Of a stretch of 64,000 nt of DNA, positions 37,251-50,087 are shown in pieces (the first letter of the stretch is position 1; every line of letters begins with the position of its first letter). The position numbers and the translations under genes were made by a program. Location of the stretch: the NCBI GenBank assembly GCA_012861695.1, contig JAAOOA010000330.1:186001-250000 (forward strand). The letters are read 5' to 3'. The DNA comes from Trematomus loennbergii (lineage: Eukaryota; Chordata; Actinopteri; Perciformes; Nototheniidae). The notes under the pieces were generated by a model that saw only the letters and a list, made by a program, of their open reading frames with translations, searched no databases and was not told the origin of the DNA.

Positions 37251-38030
37251 TATATATATAAATATGTACTACTACACCCCGCTGCAACTATAGTGTCAGA
37301 AACACAAGCAGACACAGATGGAGGGACGCGCTAAGAATATAAATGATGTTGAAATGACTGTGTGCCTGCAGTCTGGAGATACTGTAACTGAAGACACACA
37401 CTGCCTCCTCTGAGGAGTGTGTGAGCAGCTCAGTAAAAGTCAAGCCCAAGGTTAATGTGTGCAGGAGTGTGTGTCCTCTCTTTGTTTAGGCAGGGCACAT
37501 ATTACGCTCATTTATTTCTGGCTGCTGCCGCCTGTTTCTCTGCTAAGATCTCACACATGATTGAGTTTAACCTTGCAGTGTACTTAGTCACAAACCTTCT
37601 TAACCATATATATTATTATTTGATGCAATATAGGCCAGTAAATATTCTGTTAACGTTTAAAACACATTTTCTCTAGACTGTCATTCTTACAATCCCTACT
37701 GTACATATACTCACTAGTGATTGGATTCTAGGTACAGTAGGTTGTTTTGACATTAGGATTGTTATCTTTTTTAGTTAACTATACTGACATTTACGTATTA
37801 AAGGAGCCCCTAAAAAGCTTGTTAAGGTCCCATAGACAAAAAAAGAAAACAGAAAAGTATTTTTACTTGAGATTTTTATTTAATTCATGTTTTGATTACG
37901 TTTGTTTGTTTGTTTTTACAAAAGCACAACATTTTTTTATAGATCTAGCCTCTTGTTTTGCTCCCAATTACAATTTTACTATGAAAATGTCTAAAATATT
38001 GTTTTAAACTTATATCGAATGAGCTTGAAG
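37251..38030. other. Unannotated AT-rich stretch
   Basis: Nothing recognised. Confidence 0.4.
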
Positions 38031-38327
38031 TTAAAGGTGGGGTATGCAATTTATTTCAGAAACACTTTTTGTTATATTCCATGGAATGCTCTTAACATCC
38101 CGATAGCAATGAATATCTTAAATGCTTTGACAATAAATACATAAAAAAATGTAATTGTGGAAGCCGTGGCGCTGTAAAAAGCACGACCAATCATGTGCGA
38201 ATTTGTGTGTGTTGGAGGAGGGGCTCTGTAAGGAAGTCTGAAGGAAGTGGCAGATTTGTTCCGGTTGTGTATTTTCAAATTCTAGCGCACTCGAGCTGGT
38301 TTCTCCAAAATGACATACCCCCTTTAA
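38031..38327. mobile_element. TTAA family B MITE, internally deleted (B3)
   Basis: TTAA at both ends with family B termini (TTAAAGGTGGGGTATGC ... CCCCCTTTAA). At 297 bp it is about 90 bp shorter than the 8.1 and 54.2 kb copies. The GAGCCGGC and GGCCATCCAGTTA region is missing. Orientation is as at 8.1 kb. Confidence 0.9.
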
Positions 38328-38664
38328 TAATGACATAAATAATCATGATTGTGTTTTTTGCCATAATTAAGCAGCCCTACTTGTTGCTCTGAATTGGGGA
38401 AATAAAGATAGCAATAAGGAATGAAGTATGTAAATCAGCCACATTATCCAATTGGATGTGTGTGTTGTATTATATTATGCTGAAGACAGTTAGCTATTCA
38501 GTGCAGATGTTGACAAAAATCAGACATCTTCCAATATGGATGCCGAGTTATTTATCTGCTCGTGTAAATCATCCGCTCCGCTGTGGCTTTTTCTACATTA
38601 TGTATGAGTCTCGGTTCTGAATCATATCTGTGTACATCCTTATTTATTTTCCTGTGTGGTGCAA
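38328..38664. other. Unannotated non-coding stretch
   Basis: Nothing recognised. Confidence 0.4.
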
Positions 38665-38827
38665 CCATGGATGTATAATAAGAACTGGATACAGCGTGGG
38701 AGGCGGGGTCTCGTTCATTCCTATGAGAGTTGCTCATTGGCGCATGAAGACAAAATGGCCCAACTTTTGAGAGAGCGAAACGTCACGAAAAGTAATCATA
38801 TAATCCGTTCTTATTGTGCATCCATGG
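38665..38827. mobile_element. Small TIR element, CCATGGATGTATAATAAGAA type
   Basis: CCATGGATGTATAATAAGAA at the left is inverted at the right (GTTCTTATTGTGCATCCATGG minus one base), giving inverted ends of about 25 bp in a 163-bp unit. No clear target duplication is visible. DNA to about 39130 (TTAGTCAATGGGAAAAAGTA, TTTCCAGGGCCCAGTGACTG) may be part of a larger repeat. Confidence 0.65.
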
Positions 38828-39540
38828 TAAAGGTAAAACTCATGTAGTACTGAACACGTCACATGAACGTGCCGGGCGGAGCGGTCCCGTGGGTTAGGAT
38901 CCGCGTTCATAATGCAGAGGACAATAACTCTCAGAATAACGTTATTAGCACATTTTACAACTTGAGGACCGAATGTTTTTAATAAGGGCTATACAAACGT
39001 TCATACTGGGTAGTTTATTTAGTTTAAAAACAATTATCCAACGATTTACAGACGTCTCTTTCCCAATGTTAGTCAATGGGAAAAAGTATTTCCAGGGCCC
39101 AGTGACTGATACGGAAGTGTAGTACCCCGTTTGGCCACAACAAATATTTTCCTCAGAGTCTGGCGCACTTCCTGGGGGCTTGGGTGCAACAACCTTTTGG
39201 AATTTGCATTGGTCGCAAAGGGAGAAGATAGCAGGATGTCCATATTTTTCATTAATTCATTCAGTTGTACTCACCTTGATACACTGAAATGCATCCCTTG
39301 TATGGTGTTCGGGTCTGTGGGACCCGTGTTCATTATTTAGCTAAGAAAAATGATATGATACATTATTTTTTCAAACTCACTAAATGGCCTTGGCTCATTT
39401 TCTGTGAAAAACATATCAGAACACATTTTCAATGACCACCCACTGTACACCCCCCACACATTTACATTACATACAGGATGTTCAGGTCCACTGGACCCGG
39501 GGATAACTTAAGTGTGGAAATAGGTAGTCCCTGTGCACCT
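38828..39540. other. Non-coding stretch with repeat-like segments
   Basis: Besides the 39060-39130 segment, GTTCGGGTCTGTGGGACCCG (39309-39328) and GGTCCACTGGACCCGG (about 39485-39500) look like parts of a dispersed repeat. No gene is seen. Confidence 0.4.
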
Positions 39541-39541
39541 G

Positions 39542-39568
<27 letters not shown>
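39541..39568. repeat. (CA)n microsatellite
   Basis: Short uninterrupted CA tract. Confidence 0.95.
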
Positions 39569-39574
<6 letters not shown>

Positions 39575-39710
39575 CTGCGCGAACAGTGTGTGGGCAGTGA
39601 CAAGTGTGCACAGGGACGAGGAGAAGCAAAGGGAAGGGGTGTGCTCCACAAAAGCCAATGAGAGCTGACAAGCCTCCCCACAGGCTGTCAGCAGCCCAAC
39701 CAACCCAAAA

Positions 39711-40551
<841 letters not shown>

Positions 40552-40680
40552 AGATTTGATTTGATTTGATTAGATTTATTTCGGATGTGTAAAACAATAA
40601 TACAAAAATAACATGAGACTTATTATACAATACAAAATGAATCAGTGTCAAATTGATATACAAAATATTACTGATTCTAA
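40552..40680 (-). mobile_element. LINE-like 3' end with (ATCAA)n tail
   Basis: GATTTGATTTGATTAGATTT then ATTTCGGATGTGTAAAAC. Read on the minus strand this is an AAATAAATC signal followed by an ATCAAATCAA tail, as in several fish retroposons. The coding body is absent. Confidence 0.6.
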
Positions 40681-40980
40681 ATTATGTATAAAGCTTATAC
40701 TGTAGGGGTGGGAATCACCAGGCTCCCACGATACGATACTATCGCGATACTTAAGCCACGATACGATAGTATTGCGATTCTACGATATGCTAAGTATTGC
40801 GATACGATATATTGCGATATTGCAAATCACATTGGTCATATCCATGTCCGTCTTCCCTTCCTGGTTAAAAAATGTATTTGCAATATGAATAGTTTATGTA
40901 AATAACCCAATTTGTGTTATTTGAACCTGAAAAGGAGATGGCATTGTTTTTGTTACTCTCATTGCAATTGTATACATGTC

Positions 40981-41681
40981 TTAAGCCCCGGACACACCAA
41001 GCCGATTTTGTCCGTCGATGGATGTCAGGCCGACGATGAGCGTCCTATCGCCCTACTCAGATTGGTGTGTCCCGCACCGTTGTGTCTTTTCGGGCCGTGC
41101 CGACACCTTTTTGGCCGAAAACCCAACGATTCAACATGTCGAATGGTAGGCAATCGGCCAAAGGCTGTGTCAAAGAAATCACTCTGATTGGCTGTTCAGC
41201 TAGCGAATCAGTGCTGAGAAGCTAAACAGAAGTGAGGGACCCAAACAAACTATTGAAGGCAAATCTGAGATTTCATTTAACTCCAGCTCTCGACACAGGT
41301 TGGGAAAGCCCCATGAGCTTCTCGCTGTAGAGTGAAAATGGAACGCACACGCTATCTGTTGTTTGTATATATCACGCAGTCTGTTCTTCTTCTCTCGGTG
41401 TATCACGCAGTCTGTTCTTCTTCTCTCGGTGTATCACGCAGTCTGTCTTCCGGTTGTTGCCTCTTTTGAATGACGAATACACACTACCGCCGCCTGCTGG
41501 TAAGGTGAGTTATTGCCACTCACGCATGCGCAGTTCGTACGTGCAACTTGGCCGTCGGCTGAATCTTTGCGGTGTGTTCCAGTGCGAAACATGGCCAAGA
41601 CGCAGAGACGCGAGGCGACACAACAGTCGGGTCCGTCTGTGTGAGTTCTTTGGTGTCAGCTTGGTGTGTCCCTACCTTTAA
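40981..41681. mobile_element. TTAA family E MITE, nested in the hAT element
   Basis: TTAA at both ends. The inverted subterminal block GGACACACCAAGC is near the left end and its complement, GCTTGGTGTGTCC, near the right. The interior holds a 31-bp triplication (41370-41451) and GC-rich sequence. No protein family is recognised in its frames. Confidence 0.87.
41370..41451. repeat. 31-bp tandem repeat, 2.6 copies
   Basis: TATCACGCAGTCTGTTCTTC begins at 41370, 41401 and 41432, a 31-bp period. The last copy is incomplete. Confidence 0.92.
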
Positions 41682-41864
41682 CGTAACTTCCTGTTTTATA
41701 CACGACCAGCTTTCGGAGGGATATGCTACAGTTTATATAAATATAAAATAAATTGTATATAATAAAATATTGATACTTGGCATCCGTGTATCGATACAAT
41801 ATCGCCACGCAAAGTATCGCAATACTATGCTGTATCGATTATTTCCCCCACCCCTATTATACAG

Positions 41865-43062
41865 AAAGCTTGTTACTGTATAAGACGGATAGCGTGCACA
41901 AAATCAATTGAGGATCCAAGACTTATTTGGGGGGTGAGATTTAAGCAACCTACTGTAGGGAGTAGTTTTTGGAGAGCTGTCTTGACTTTAGTTGTCACAC
42001 TCTTTTGTAAAATCAGAAAGTTATTTTTGCTTAACTAATTCATACAGATTCCTCACATGTTACCTCCTGCCTCTGATCCACGTCGGCTGCGTGTTCTCCC
42101 ACTCGAGCCTCCCAAAATAAACACAAGGTTAAAGACACATCGTGCACATAATTCCTCAAACAAATCCAGCAGCCGGGGCCGATGCAAACCTGTCAGCACA
42201 CATATCATTCCATAAATATAAAACTCCAGTAGCTGCAGAAAAGTTAACAAAAGCCACAAGTTTTCCTGTACGTCATTCAGTGAAATTCAGCGGGAGTCTG
42301 CAGTGATGATCAACAAAACCGAGAGATATTGAACTGTCGGATAAAAATGGAACTCAATACAAAGAGAGTGTCACCAAAAATTCAAAAGCAAGACTATAAT
42401 CATCGCTGAAGTGATTGAGAGTTCTTTTAAATGAATTGACAAGCAAATCTAAAGAGAAATCTTATTCCATTAGCTTTTTAAAATGAACATTATGGATTGA
42501 ATTTCTGTCATTACTCAAAACACATTCGTCCTGCCAGCGTTATTAACTGAGTCTCCGAATAGACAGCTGCTTAGTTATCAGTGTGTGTTCATTAAATATC
42601 TGCAAAAGCTTCATGAGATGGATATAGTTTTATATATATAGTAGGATCATTCGAGTGGATCCAGACTTAAATCTAACGATAAAGGGACTTTGCTTATCTC
42701 TTTGTTGGCTGTATTTTACCTATTTGGGCCACAAACAGTTATTAAAATGAAGTCCTCTGAAAAGTTGAGAGGGGTAATGTCTCTTTGATAACTCTCGATG
42801 ACACGCCAGATGCTTTGTTACACAGCAGCGTCGGAGAAGCTGTCATTGGAAGTTACCTTCAAAGAAATACTTGGCAGCTGTGTAAATGAACCATCTGTCT
42901 GTCAGCGTCATCACGGCTAACTTCAATCAATCAGATCAAGGAGCCGTGTTGCTCTTCTTTCCATTCAGAAATACTCTCCTGATGTGATCAATCTGATGCT
43001 AACGCAGCATCAAAGCTAACGTCTTCAGCGGTCCCCATTGTTGTTGTTCTTTGTCCTCACAC
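41865..43062. other. Unannotated non-coding stretch
   Basis: No gene or repeat recognised. Confidence 0.4.
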
Positions 43063-44336
43063 ACACCTAAACCTTCACGTAGCTTCTCATGTGAAGCTGT
43101 ATTGTTTGATTTAAGCTTGTCATTTGTGGTTTAAGTAAAGACACTAATAACATCTGTCAATAAAGACATGGAGTAAAACGTAGGATTCATTATTTCCCTC
43201 TTATTCGTAGTAGAGTAGGAGAAACAAGTGGCAGAACATTGTACAACTCTCTGAAAAGTACCTTAAAATGTGTCAATAAGTAAGGGATAATGTGCAGCGA
43301 CGCGGTCATTATGGGTCTAGATCTAGATCCCTCCGCTTCGCGTCGGGCTCCTGATCAGCCTGGGGTGTTCTTTTCCCCATAATGACCAAGTCGCTGCACA
43401 TTATCCCGCTTATTACATGGCCACATTCTCAACAAAGTAATGATATGACTCCCAATATTAATTGAAATGCTTTTATGGATTTAGAAAATTATTTTATTGA
43501 TTTAAAAAATAGTTTATGTATTGATTTAAATTGACATGCATCCACTAAGGAAAATAGTCCGTTGTTACCGTTTGAAAAAAAAACGTAGCAACGCAACGGC
43601 AGGAAGGCGGAGCTTTTTGATTACAGATTTGAAAACATCGTTGCTTGCTTTAAAAGTAGCACAATTCATTATGTCAAACCTTGGAAAGTATCTAGATATC
43701 CCTGCCCTAATGCCAAAGCAACTGGCAACTGAATATGTGTCGCCGTCTGATGTGTATGTCTGGACCGCTGCGTAAAAAGGAGGGTTTCTGCCCCGTTACT
43801 TCTCCGCTGTTTTCTTGTCCCTCTTGTCTTGTCAGTTAGAAAACTGTATACAGTTCAATCGACCGGACTTCTTTGTGCAGATGTGAGCGTCCTTAACAAC
43901 GGTCAATAAATCCTTGACAGCGGTCTGTCTGTTCTGGATTAACAACGTGTCACATGTTCTGAATTGACCAATCAGAATCGAGTATTCAACTAAACCATGT
44001 AATAAATGTTCTTAACTAGTTATCTCCACTGCTGAATCGGAGTTGGACTCAACTATGATGGATATTTAGCATCTTTAAAACACCTAAACCTTCACGTAGC
44101 TTCTCATGTGAAGCTGTATTCTATGACTTAAGCTTGTCATTTGTGGTTTAAGTAAAGAAAGTACCTACATCTGTCATGGAGTAGAACGTAGGCTACATCA
44201 TTTCCCTCTTAGTGGTAGAGTAGGATAGAAAAGTGGCAGAGAATTGTACAACTTACTGAAAAGTACCTTAAAAGTTAAGTAAATGTTCTTAATTAGTTTC
44301 CATCACTGCTGAAACGGAGTTGGAGTCAACTATGAA
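43063..44336. repeat. Tandem duplication, first copy interrupted by a foldback-bearing element
   Basis: Copy 1 starts CACCTAAACCTTCACGTAGC at 43063 and resumes at about 44006 (AATGTTCTTAACTAG). Copy 2 starts at 44081 with the same words and runs uninterrupted to about 44336. It shares TCATGTGAAGCTGTATT, TTGTCATTTGTGGTTTAAGT and GAAAAGTACCTTAAAA. Copy 2 keeps the join (CCTTAAAAGTTAAGTAAATG), which bounds the insertion in copy 1. Confidence 0.87.
43278..44005. mobile_element. Foldback-bearing insertion of unclassified type
   Basis: Near its left end is a 32-bp inverted pair (43284-43315 and 43376-43407; two mismatches) around a 60-bp spacer containing TCCGCTTCGCGTCGG. A second inverted pair, TTATTACATGG (43410-43420) and CCATGTAATAA (43995-44005), brackets the rest. 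No transposase is recognised. The exact ends are uncertain by a few bases. Confidence 0.75.
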
Positions 44337-45250
44337 GTCTTTCACACTTTTCATTGTTTCTGTTTCATCTCCCTCTGACAGCCATCAAACAGGAATCTGT
44401 ATCTATTGTTGGGTGTTTTTCTTTTTCCTCACACTCATCATTTCTCTCCTCTTCCATGAGTGCGCTGTCCATTATTTATAGGGATGTTTCACACACACAC
44501 ATCTGTCTGCTTCCTCCATCTGCCTCCCTGTGGCTGTCTTTGGACTCAGACACACACTTATTTATTTATAGGCTTTATTTGTTTATCTCATTTAAGACCC
44601 AGGACTCTGATGTGTGTATTTGTGGCAGACTGACCTGAACCAGCACCAATCTGATCTTATCTGATTTTTACCTGCAGTCACACCACATAAAAATAATAAA
44701 ACACCAGAAACAGAGACATGTTGACTTTCATTGGATAATTGCTGATATTAGAGCCAATCAAAGCTGCACTTGTGGTCATTTATAGTCCAGATGGCGGCTC
44801 TACAGTCGTGAAATAGAGAGGGCTTACGCTCAAAAGTAAGTTTGACAAAAATGCACTTTCTTTCAATCCATCATTTATAACACGAGCAAAATTATTTATC
44901 GCCCCCCCCCCCGCTAGCATTATGTAATATAAAGGACAAGGAGAAAAGACTAAATGAAACTTAAATGATTTATGTTGGGGATTCAGCTCATCACAGAATA
45001 TAATAAATATGCACACAATGGTTATATGTTTGCAGTTTTTAGGCAGACTAATAAATCAGCTATAACGTCGCTGGGATTGAACCAAACGGTCAAGTTGAAA
45101 AACAAAAACAACGATGCTAAACTGGAGCTTTTTACCCGTTAGCTTAAAAGCTGATTTTCTTTTTAAATACAGATATATATATATCTTTTGCAGTCATCTT
45201 GGTGTTGAAAACAAAATATAATAAAGTATCACTAATAATACAAAAGCTCT
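44337..45250. other. Unannotated non-coding stretch
   Basis: Nothing recognised apart from a C run near 44903 and a short (TA)n at 45174-45183. Confidence 0.4.
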
Positions 45251-46030
45251 TTAAAGGTCCCATGTCATGGCCATTTCTACTGATCATATTTCCATTGTTG
45301 AGGTCTACTAGAATACATTTAAATTGTTCAATGTTCCAAACTCACATTGGTTTCTCATACAGCATCTCTGTATAGTATGTGTATTCACTCTCTGTCCTAA
45401 ACGGCTTGTTGGAGCTCCTGCCCCCCCCCTCCCTTTGAGCCCAGTGTGCTCTGATTGGTTGGGACGTTGCGAGGCTCGTTGCTGCGAGCTGCTGCGAGGA
45501 GCGGACAGGTTTCCGGGTCGGCGATACAGCGAGAACAAGCGAAACTCATCCTGAGCACACACAAACACTCACTGCCGAAGTAAAAACAATAAGTGTGGCT
45601 AGATATTGAGTAAGAAAAAGGTTTATAACGCTGTGAGAATGGGTCTGCGGAGAGCATTTCTCCACCATCCCAACTCGTCTATTACCGACCAGGGAGCTCT
45701 ATGCAAGTCAATGGGACTCCCTGTTAGTTAGCCAAGGGATCCTGGTGTGTGAGGTGCTCCGGATTGGTCCATTTGGGCCAATCCGGTGATTTGTTATTGA
45801 TTTGGGTGTTCACACGTCACAGAACCCAGGAAGCAAACAATGGAAAAAGAGAAATGTCCAACGAGGCGTTCTGGGGCAGCAGAGACAGGTCTTTTCTGTG
45901 TTAGAGTTTTACTCGCTACAGGGTGTACTTTGAGGGTTTGTGACTCTGCAGACCGTTTACATGCAGAAAGACCTTCATAACACACAAGGGGACGGGTAAT
46001 AACCAGAAAAGCATGACATGGGACCTTTAA
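45251..46030. mobile_element. TTAA family D MITE
   Basis: TTAAAGGTCCCATGTCATGG at the left and GCATGACATGGGACCTTTAA at the right are nearly perfect inverted repeats with TTAA outside. Length is 780 bp. Frames of 76-86 residues overlap on both strands and have no family signature. Confidence 0.92.
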
Positions 46031-47243
46031 TATGTGTAATTACTGATATCCCCCATTTTAGCAAATACTAAAATGTCAGGGTAGTGCTTATCCAATTTTA
46101 GCACAAAAGTCCAAAGTGTTTTGTGTTATAAAAAACACATTATTTAACACATCCTTCCTGTCTGACATGAATCTGATATAATCATGAATAACTGCTTTTT
46201 CACACACAACACTGACTCCTAATCACAAACCCTATAATCATCTTTCCAACAACTCATCGACAGTAGATTATTGTCACGTTTAGCATGTGAGAAATCACAC
46301 AATCTCGCACTCTCACTAATGAAGGTAATGGTCATCGTGGTCTTTGATATTCAGAATCACTGTGTCCGCTTTTCAAAGGCTTTGTATGTCATTGAGATAA
46401 ACGTTGCAGGTACAAGAGCCAGGATCATGAATCATTCACATTTAGCGTCTGGAAGTTTGATTTGATGATGATTGCTTCGCTTACTCAAAATTGCAAGCCA
46501 GCAATACGTTTAAATCCCATAATTAGCTTACTGAACAGGGCTCAGTTGGGTTTCTTTGCAGACGTTTCAGTAGGGATGACAACTTTGTAAGATCTAGTTG
46601 AAACTCTGAAAGCTAGTTTAGAGGTTATGATTGGATTTTGCCTGCAGTGGTTCTTGGTCTGGTGGTTTTTGGATGTTTTTCTGGTCAGCTAGAAATCAAA
46701 TATACCAATTTTGTGCTTAGCTAGTAGCTACACTTAAAAAACGTATTAATCCAATCTCTTTTTATCAACGTTGACGATAAACAACTATTCTTTACCTCCC
46801 AGCGTCTCAAAGTACTGCTTGACTGGATAGTCTCCTCCCTTTAGGTGTTTACCAACTGGCCCAATCTGCCTTGAGGTTATTTAGGGGCTCTGTGATGATG
46901 GTGTGTAACGATGCGTTGAGCTGAATGGTGCAGGTTTTAAAAAGGCAGACCTCTTCTCTTCCCTCGAGCTCTCAGCCTCAGGTGCTCAGACCCACTCTCA
47001 GACCTCTACTCAGCTCAAAAGAGAGATGATGAGATCTGCTTTCTCTGATGGGCTGCATATACAAATGCCAATTCACTGCATGTGTTGTGGTACAAAAAGA
47101 TTACACAAATGCATCACAGGTATTTTACCGGCTCATGATAATCTATACACATAATATCTCCCTTGCTAGGGTAGATTACATTCTCATAACTTGTTGTCTC
47201 GTAAAGCCAGCAGGAAATTGTACAGTTGGCAGAATTGACTTTT
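46031..47243. other. Unannotated non-coding stretch
   Basis: No gene or repeat recognised. Confidence 0.4.
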
Positions 47244-48229
47244 TTAAAGGTCCCCTATCATACTGTTTTTCATCAATATATTATAGGTCTCAGATATATA
47301 CAAAACATGTCTCTGAAGTGTTTGGCTGAAACACCAAACAGATCATTGCAGCATTACCCATAATCCCTCTGTTTCAGCCCTGTTTCCAAAGTGCTGATTC
47401 TCTGTCTGTTACTTTAGATGAAAATAAGGAGCCCCTCCCCACGCCCCTCTGAGAGATATTTGGTTAAAAACAACTCAATGGTGCTCTAGGAGGAGATTCA
47501 GGTGATAAGGTGGGGGGGGGGTTACCTTGGTTGGTGATTGGCTAATGGTTACACAAGCCAAAACATCGTTATGACATCATAAAGTGGCCAAAATCTGATC
47601 AGCTCATTTTCAGACAGGTTTTTATAAAAATGGATCAGGACAAAAAGAGAGAGAATCTTTGTTCCTGAAACTTTCAGAGTCTCTTTCACAGAGGGGACAC
47701 ATGTTGATGAAGAAGAGACATGAAGAAGAGGGGACACATGTTGATGAGAAGAGACATGAAGAAGAGGGGACACATGTTGATGAAAGAGACATGAAGAAGA
47801 GGGGACACATGTTGATGTAGAAGAGACATGAAGAAGAGGGGACACATGTTGATGTAGAAGAGACATGAGAAGAGGGGACACATGTTGATGTAGAAGAGAC
47901 ATGAAGAAGAGGGGACACATGTTGATGTAGAAGAGACATGAAGAAGAGGGGACACATGTGATGTAGAAGAGACATGAAGAAGAGGGGACACATGTTGATG
48001 TAGAAGAGACATGAAGAAGAGGGGACACATGTGATGTAGAAGAGACATGAAGAAGAGGGGACACATGTTGATGTAGAAGAGACATGAAGAAGAGGGGACA
48101 CATGTTGATGTAGAAGAGACATGAAGAAGAGGGGACACATGTTGATGAAAGAGACATGAAGAAGAGGGGACACATGTTGATGTAGAAGAGACATGAAGAA
48201 GTGGATTTTGCACAATAGGTGACCTTTAA
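47244..48229. mobile_element. TTAA family C MITE with internal minisatellite (C1)
   Basis: The left end TTAAAGGTCCCCTATCATAC and the inverse of the right end TTAAAGGTCACCTATTGTGC form imperfect inverted repeats; TTAA lies at both ends. It carries a G10 run (47512-47521) and a 37-bp minisatellite. It is in the same orientation as the copy 0.9 kb downstream. Confidence 0.92.
47692..48202. repeat. 37-bp minisatellite, 14 copies
   Basis: Units of GAAGAAGAGGGGACACATGT plus TGATGTAGAAGAGACAT vary by small indels (35-37 bp). The period is not a multiple of three, so all three minus-strand frames stay open (175-240 residues). None is a gene. Confidence 0.95.
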
Positions 48230-49140
48230 ATATGAAGAACTTGAACCACAGTATGGTAGTATTCATATTCCTCCCCCCCCCCCCGATATGAAGAAGGTAA
48301 ATCGAGCTCCAGCAAAATCGATTTCCATAAAAACCCGATCCCATTACTTTAGAAAATCCTCCCTTTCCATAGGGGACATTTATATATGTATTCCCCTTTT
48401 TGAAGTGTGTTGACTGCTATTCAGCTTGCTGAGTCCACATTGGTTTGACTGTTCAATCAAGTTTGTTGAATCCAGCCATTGGAAAACAGTGTAGCAAAGT
48501 GTCAGTTAACGCCCTGAACACAAAGACCTAAAGAAAAATCCTCCCAGGACCCTTCAGAGATGTTCTTCTTCATTAAATCGATCCATTGCCGAGGTGTGAG
48601 AGGTGTGTGTTGCACTGTGTGGGCGCAGGTGGGTTTTTCAGTCTTCTGCTGCCAGTGTCATTAAAATCTGCTGCTTTCCATGAGGGCAACAAATTATTAG
48701 TGTGTTAAGAGAGAAGCTGAAACAAACAATTAGCCCACCAATTCATTTGTGAGTCGATGAAAGAGTCTTTATTGCCTTTAATGAGTTCGGTTGCGTCCTT
48801 GAAAGAGCACCGAATGAGATGTATTGACCTGGGGCTCAAACTTTCAGAGAGAAAGGAAAGCAGGAACAAATATGAGAAAAGAGGAGAGGAATGGAGGGAA
48901 GAAAGGAGGATACAAGATAGAGAAGTGTACGATTTTAGATGAATAGGTATTGGGAACTTCACTAATTTGCTCTCTTGCCGCAAGTTAGATAATATAAATA
49001 CCGCTATCATAACTGTACTGTCATTATGAAGCTACAGGTAGCGGCTGGTTAGCTTTGATCCTCATGAGGAAAACAAGAGGAAATGGCTAGCCTTGCTCGG
49101 TCTAAAAGTAACTAAATATTACATGTTATACCTTTTTGAC
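48230..49140. other. Unannotated non-coding stretch
   Basis: Nothing recognised except a C run at 48274-48284. Confidence 0.4.
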
Positions 49141-50087
49141 TTAAAGGTCTCCTATCATACTGTTCTTCATCAATATATTACAGGTCTCAGATATATACAA
49201 AACATGTCTCTGATTGGCTGAAACACCAAACAGATCATTGCAGCATTACCCATAATCCCCTCTGTTTCAGCCCTGTTTCCAAAGTGCTGATTCTGTGTCT
49301 GTTACTTTAGATGAAAATAAGGAGCCTCCCCACGCCCCTCGAGAGATATTTGGTTACAAAAGAACTCAATGGTGCTCTAGGAGGAGATTCAGGTGATAAG
49401 GGGGGGGGGGGGGGGTACCTTGGTTGCTGATTGGCTAATGGTTACTCAAGACAAAACATCGTTATGACATCATAAAGTGGCCAAAATCTGATCAGCTCAT
49501 TTTCAGACAGGTTTTTATAGAAATGGATCAGGACAAAAAGAGAGAGAATCTTTGTTCCTGAAACTTTCAGAGTCTCTTTCCACAGAGGGGACACATGCTG
49601 ATGAGAAGAGACATGAAGAAGAGGGGACACATGTTGATGAAGAGACATGAAGAAGAGGGGACACATGTTGATGTAGAAGAGACATGAAGAAGAGGGGACA
49701 CATGTTGATGTAGAAGAGACATGAAGAAGAGAGGGACACATGTTGATGAGAAGAGACATGAGAAGAGGGGACACATGTGATGTAGAAGAGACATGAAGAA
49801 GAGGGGACACATGTTGATGTAGAAGAGACATGAAGAAGAGGGGACACATGGTTGATGTAGAAGAGACATGAAGAAGAGGGGACACATGTTGATGTAGAAG
49901 AGACATGAAGAAGAGGGGACACATGTTGATGTAGAAGAGACATGAAGAAGAGGGACACATGTTGATGTAGAAGAGACATGAAGAAGAGGGACACATGTTG
50001 ATGTAGAAGAGACATGAAGAAGAGGGGACACATGTTGATGTAGAAGAGACATGAACAAGTGGATTTTGCATAATAGGTGACCTTTAA
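49141..50087. mobile_element. TTAA family C MITE with internal minisatellite (C2)
   Basis: The second family C copy, same orientation, TTAA at both ends. The left half is very similar to C1 (CATCAATATATTA, CAGGTCTCAGATATATACAA). The G run is longer here (G16, 49400-49415). Confidence 0.92.
49587..50057. repeat. 37-bp minisatellite, 13 copies
   Basis: Same unit as in the 47 kb copy, with its own pattern of small indels. The order of variants differs between the two arrays. Confidence 0.94.

Larger units (their letters stand above)
40703..41856. mobile_element. hAT MITE (TAGGGGTGGG type) carrying a nested TTAA element
   Basis: The inverted ends TAGGGGTGGG and CCCACCCCTA are flanked by TTATACTG and TTATACAG (7 of 8 match; 40695-40702 and 41857-41864). 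Subterminal CGATACGATA and GTATCGATACAATATCG blocks are typical of this MITE type. Without the nested element at 40981-41681 it would be about 450 bp. Confidence 0.9.

Noticed and set aside
47549..48344. Three overlapping minus-strand frames of 175-240 residues rich in CPLFFMSLLHQHVS
   Set aside because: All three frames read the same 37-bp minisatellite. Three simultaneous frames rule out a normal gene.
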